Position numbers and translations under genes: made by a program
The notes under the pieces: model-generated
What the model was told of the DNA's origin: nothing
Databases searched by the model: none
Seen by the model: the letters and a program-made list of their open reading frames with translations, nothing else
NCBI GenBank assembly: GCA_902489645.1
Contig: CABUAW010000080.1
Location: 1 to 9,381 of the forward strand
Reading direction: 5' to 3'
DNA from: an uncultured Lachnospiraceae bacterium
GTDB taxonomy: Bacteria > Bacillota > Clostridia > Lachnospirales > Lachnospiraceae
Length of the DNA: 9,381 nucleotides
Shown here: one piece after another, positions 7,595 to 9,381 of the stretch
Layout: the number at the start of each line of letters is the position of its first letter
Numbering within the stretch: position 1 is the first letter of the stretch

Positions 7595-7625
7595 GGGACG
7601 TCCCGGCTCATTGCCAGTACGTCCC
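7595..7625 (-). promoter_or_regulatory. Strong hairpin between the lipoprotein and ATPase genes
   Basis: GGGACGT (7595-7601) pairs with ACGTCCC (7619-7625). As minus-strand RNA the stem continues, after one A-G mismatch, with CUGGC pairing GCCGG (one U-G pair), closed by the 5-nt loop AAUGA. It lies 33 nt after the lipoprotein stop. No U-run follows on the minus strand, so it is probably an RNA-processing or 3'-end-protecting element that keeps binding-protein mRNA abundant over ATPase and permeases, as is known for some ABC importer operons. That role is inference. On the plus strand the stem is directly followed by TTTTT, a terminator-like layout for antisense transcription. Confidence 0.55.
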
Positions 7626-7659
7626 TTTTTGTCTGTTTTATATTTATATCTGTTTAAAT

Positions 7660-8730
7660 TTAATTTCTGATGTTTTCATCAAGCGGTACTACGAATTCGC
7701 CGGATTTGATTGCTTCGATTTTTTCAGCAATCATTGTACGGACATCTTCAGGAATAGCGCTTTCCATATCATAATACGGAGCCATTTCAACAACGCCCTC
7801 GGCCATACCTAAATATTTAACTTCGCCTACAAATGTATCATTGACAACGTCCAGATAAGCGGATTCAATAACCAATGGCACATTGTACATGGAAGATGTA
7901 AGTACCGTTTCCGGAGCAAGTTCATGCTGGTCATAGGAATCACCTGTCGCATAAATACCGGCTTCCTGAGCCGCAGCAATTGCACCGTTACCACATTCAT
8001 TGGCATCATGGGCGATAAAATCAACGCCGCTGTCAATCATGGCCTGAGCGGCCTCTTTAGCTAAAGCTGTATCTGTAAAGCTTCCTGTCCATGCTGTCTG
8101 AACTTCGATATCTGGATTAATGGACTTAGCGCCGTCTTCAAATCCATTCATGATTTTGATAAGGGATGCGCCTTCGATTGGTCCGATGAAACCGATTTTA
8201 TTGGATTTAGTCATGCTTGCCGCAAGCATACCTTCGATATATCCGCCCTGTTCGCAGCTCATAACATAAGAAGCTACATTGTCAGCGGCGGCTGCTGCTT
8301 CCGTACAGATAAAAATTGTATCCGGATACTGTGCGCCGACTTCGATAGCCGGGTCACCAAACTGGAAACCATGCCCGATAACGATATCATAACCGCTCGC
8401 TGCATAATCTGTAAAAGCTGCCGCCATATCTGCGGCCTGAAGATTTTCTGTATAGGCGATTTCAGCGCCATATTTTTCTTCAAGTAACACAAGACCTTCA
8501 TATGCGGACTGGCAGAATCCCATATCATTTACCGCGCCGGTGACGCACAGCGCAACCTTCAGGCTCTCGCCGTCTGCAGCGGCTGTTGTTTCTCCGTCGG
8601 CCTCTGCCGTCGTTTCTGCCGTTGTTTCTGCGCTTGTCTGCGCTGTTGTTTCCTTTGTGCCGCCGCCGCATGCTGTCAGCATGGATACAGCCAGTGTCAG
8701 GCTCAATGCCATTGCCACAAGTTTTTTCAT
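7660..8730 (-). CDS. BMP/Med family substrate-binding lipoprotein of the ABC importer
   Basis: A 356-residue extracytoplasmic binding protein. Residues 1-20 form a lipoprotein signal peptide (basic MKK, hydrophobic core) ending in the lipobox LTAC, so Cys21 is the predicted lipidated, membrane-anchored residue. A low-complexity linker rich in Thr, Ala and Glu (about 25-55, repeated ETTA units) leads to the BMP domain (56-345). Motifs include GAVNDMGFCQSAYEGL (65-80), GHGFQFGDP (119-127), YPDTIF (135-140), NKIGFIGPIEG (177-187) and GDSYDQHELAPETVLTSS (263-280). The family binds nucleosides in PnrA (Treponema) and NupN (B. subtilis). Here several family positions differ, so the exact ligand (nucleoside, nucleobase or other) is uncertain. 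ATG at 8730 has AAAGGAG 9 nt upstream. It follows the amidohydrolase gene by 62 nt and precedes the ATPase by 102 nt. Confidence 0.94.
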   Translation of the reverse strand: MKKLVAMALSLTLAVSMLTACGGGTKETTAQTSAETTAETTAEADGETTAAADGESLKVALCVTGAVNDMGFCQSAYEGLVLLEEKYGAEIAYTENLQAADMAAAFTDYAASGYDIVIGHGFQFGDPAIEVGAQYPDTIFICTEAAAAADNVASYVMSCEQGGYIEGMLAASMTKSNKIGFIGPIEGASLIKIMNGFEDGAKSINPDIEVQTAWTGSFTDTALAKEAAQAMIDSGVDFIAHDANECGNGAIAAAQEAGIYATGDSYDQHELAPETVLTSSMYNVPLVIESAYLDVVNDTFVGEVKYLGMAEGVVEMAPYYDMESAIPEDVRTMIAEKIEAIKSGEFVVPLDENIRN

Positions 8731-8768
8731 TGTTTCAATCTCCTTTACCCTTTTAGTGATTACTTCAT

Positions 8769-8789
8769 TTTATATTAAATAAATATAAA
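8769..8789. other. AT-only inverted repeat upstream of the lipoprotein gene
   Basis: TTTATATT (8769-8776) and AATATAAA (8782-8789) are perfect 8-bp arms around a 5-nt spacer, filling most of the 62-nt gap between the amidohydrolase stop and the lipoprotein start. The minus strand contains TATAAA-like hexamers here, so an internal promoter is possible, but I see no convincing -35 box. With no GC pairs it is a poor terminator. It may be an operator, a promoter-region element, or just AT-rich spacer. Confidence 0.3.
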
Positions 8790-8792
8790 TGA

Positions 8793-9381
8793 CTATTTCG
8801 AAGACATCGGATAGACCACCGGGAAACGCTCCGGAAGTTCAATACCGGCTCTTGAACGAATAGCTGCTGCATGTTCTTTCGCTGCGGCCAATACTTCTTC
8901 TTCATTTAATGAAAGAACAATGCGGTCTTTCATCAGCCATTTGCCATCACACATAGTACTCTCCACATTTGAAGAATGCATGGAAGATACAAGGTTAGCC
9001 ACCGGGTCATGTAACGGCAACATTCCGGCAGAATCCGGATTAATCACAATCAAATCCGCTTTTTTGCCAACCTCAAGGGAGCCGTAAAGTTCCTCATCCA
9101 TCAGAGCCTTTGCGCCATTAATCGTTGCCATTCTCAAAATTTCCTGAGCCTTTACGACATCCGGTTCCAGACGCCATCCCTTATGAATCAGCGATGTCAG
9201 ATACATTTCGTCTACCATATCCATACGGTTATTGGAAGGAGCGCCGTCAGTACCAATCGTTACGCAAATACCCTCCCGGAGCATCCGAGGCACCTTTGCA
9301 AAACCGAGGACACGCATGGCGGCCGCCGGATTATGGGACACCTTAACCTGATGGTCACGGAACATCTCAACCTCTTCATTG
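8793..9381 (-). CDS. Amidohydrolase family protein, deaminase type (5' end outside window)
   Basis: The C-terminal 195 residues of a metal-dependent hydrolase in the TrzA/AtzA/MtaD/SsnA group, which remove amino or chloro groups from purine, triazine or adenosyl-type substrates. Numbered from the window edge: VSHNPAAAMR (14-23), GTDGAPSNNRMDM (43-55) with the expected metal-binding Asp45, ATINGAKAL (85-93), and the C-terminal composite-domain motif GSLEVGKKADLIVIN (100-114). The metal-binding HxH and other histidines lie in the missing N-terminal part, so activity cannot be judged here. The protein ends with TAG at 8793. Its position directly before a nucleoside-type importer fits a cytoplasmic purine nucleoside or base deaminase; guanine, adenosine or methylthioadenosine/S-adenosylhomocysteine are candidates. 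Family placement is firm; substrate is inference. The reading frame is open to the right edge. Confidence 0.88.
   Translation of the reverse strand, partial: NEEVEMFRDHQVKVSHNPAAAMRVLGFAKVPRMLREGICVTIGTDGAPSNNRMDMVDEMYLTSLIHKGWRLEPDVVKAQEILRMATINGAKALMDEELYGSLEVGKKADLIVINPDSAGMLPLHDPVANLVSSMHSSNVESTMCDGKWLMKDRIVLSLNEEEVLAAAKEHAAAIRSRAGIELPERFPVVYPMSSK

Noticed and set aside
7558..7659. Purine-type riboswitch in the lipoprotein-ATPase gap
   Set aside because: Only one good hairpin plus a short palindrome are seen, with no three-way junction or conserved purine-riboswitch core, and an intra-operon place is atypical.
8901..8913. 13-bp palindrome TTCATTTAATGAA
   Set aside because: It lies inside the amidohydrolase coding sequence (Leu-Asn-Glu region) and is AT-rich; chance is the simplest explanation.

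Overview
The window looks like an ordinary chromosomal segment of a low-to-middle GC Gram-positive bacterium, most likely an anaerobic gut-type clostridium (Lachnospiraceae-like). That placement is inference. It rests on strong AGGAGG-type ribosome binding sites, a Bacillus/Clostridium-type TopB, a YitT-family membrane protein, a lipoprotein with a Thr/Glu/Ala-rich linker, and a DUF362 protein. Every credible gene is on the minus strand, so transcription runs from the right edge to the left edge, and the genes are tightly packed. I see no mobile element, CRISPR array, tRNA, rRNA or phage gene.

Right part (9381 down to about 3996): a nucleoside/nucleobase salvage locus. It starts with the C-terminal part of an amidohydrolase (deaminase-type; its N-terminus lies outside the window). 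Next come a BMP/Med-family substrate-binding lipoprotein, a double ABC ATPase, and two BPD_transp_2-type permeases. This is the gene order of B. subtilis nupNOPQ (yufNOPQ), a guanosine importer. ATPase and first permease overlap (TGATG), and the permeases are 15 nt apart. The expected flow is capture by the lipoprotein, import through the permease pair driven by the ATPase, and deamination inside the cell. A strong hairpin sits between the lipoprotein and ATPase genes, and a terminator-like hairpin ends the transporter genes.

Left part (3955 down to 1): a YitT/DUF161-DUF2179 membrane protein, DNA topoisomerase III (topB), and a DUF362 protein of unknown function that runs off the left edge. 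DUF362 starts only 12 nt after the topB stop, so these two are probably co-transcribed.

No dramatic new system is visible. The most useful points for a second look are the hairpin and repeat cluster between the lipoprotein and ATPase genes, a binding protein whose ligand motifs differ from the classical nucleoside-binding type, the yitT leader that overlaps a terminator hairpin, and the topB-DUF362 pairing.
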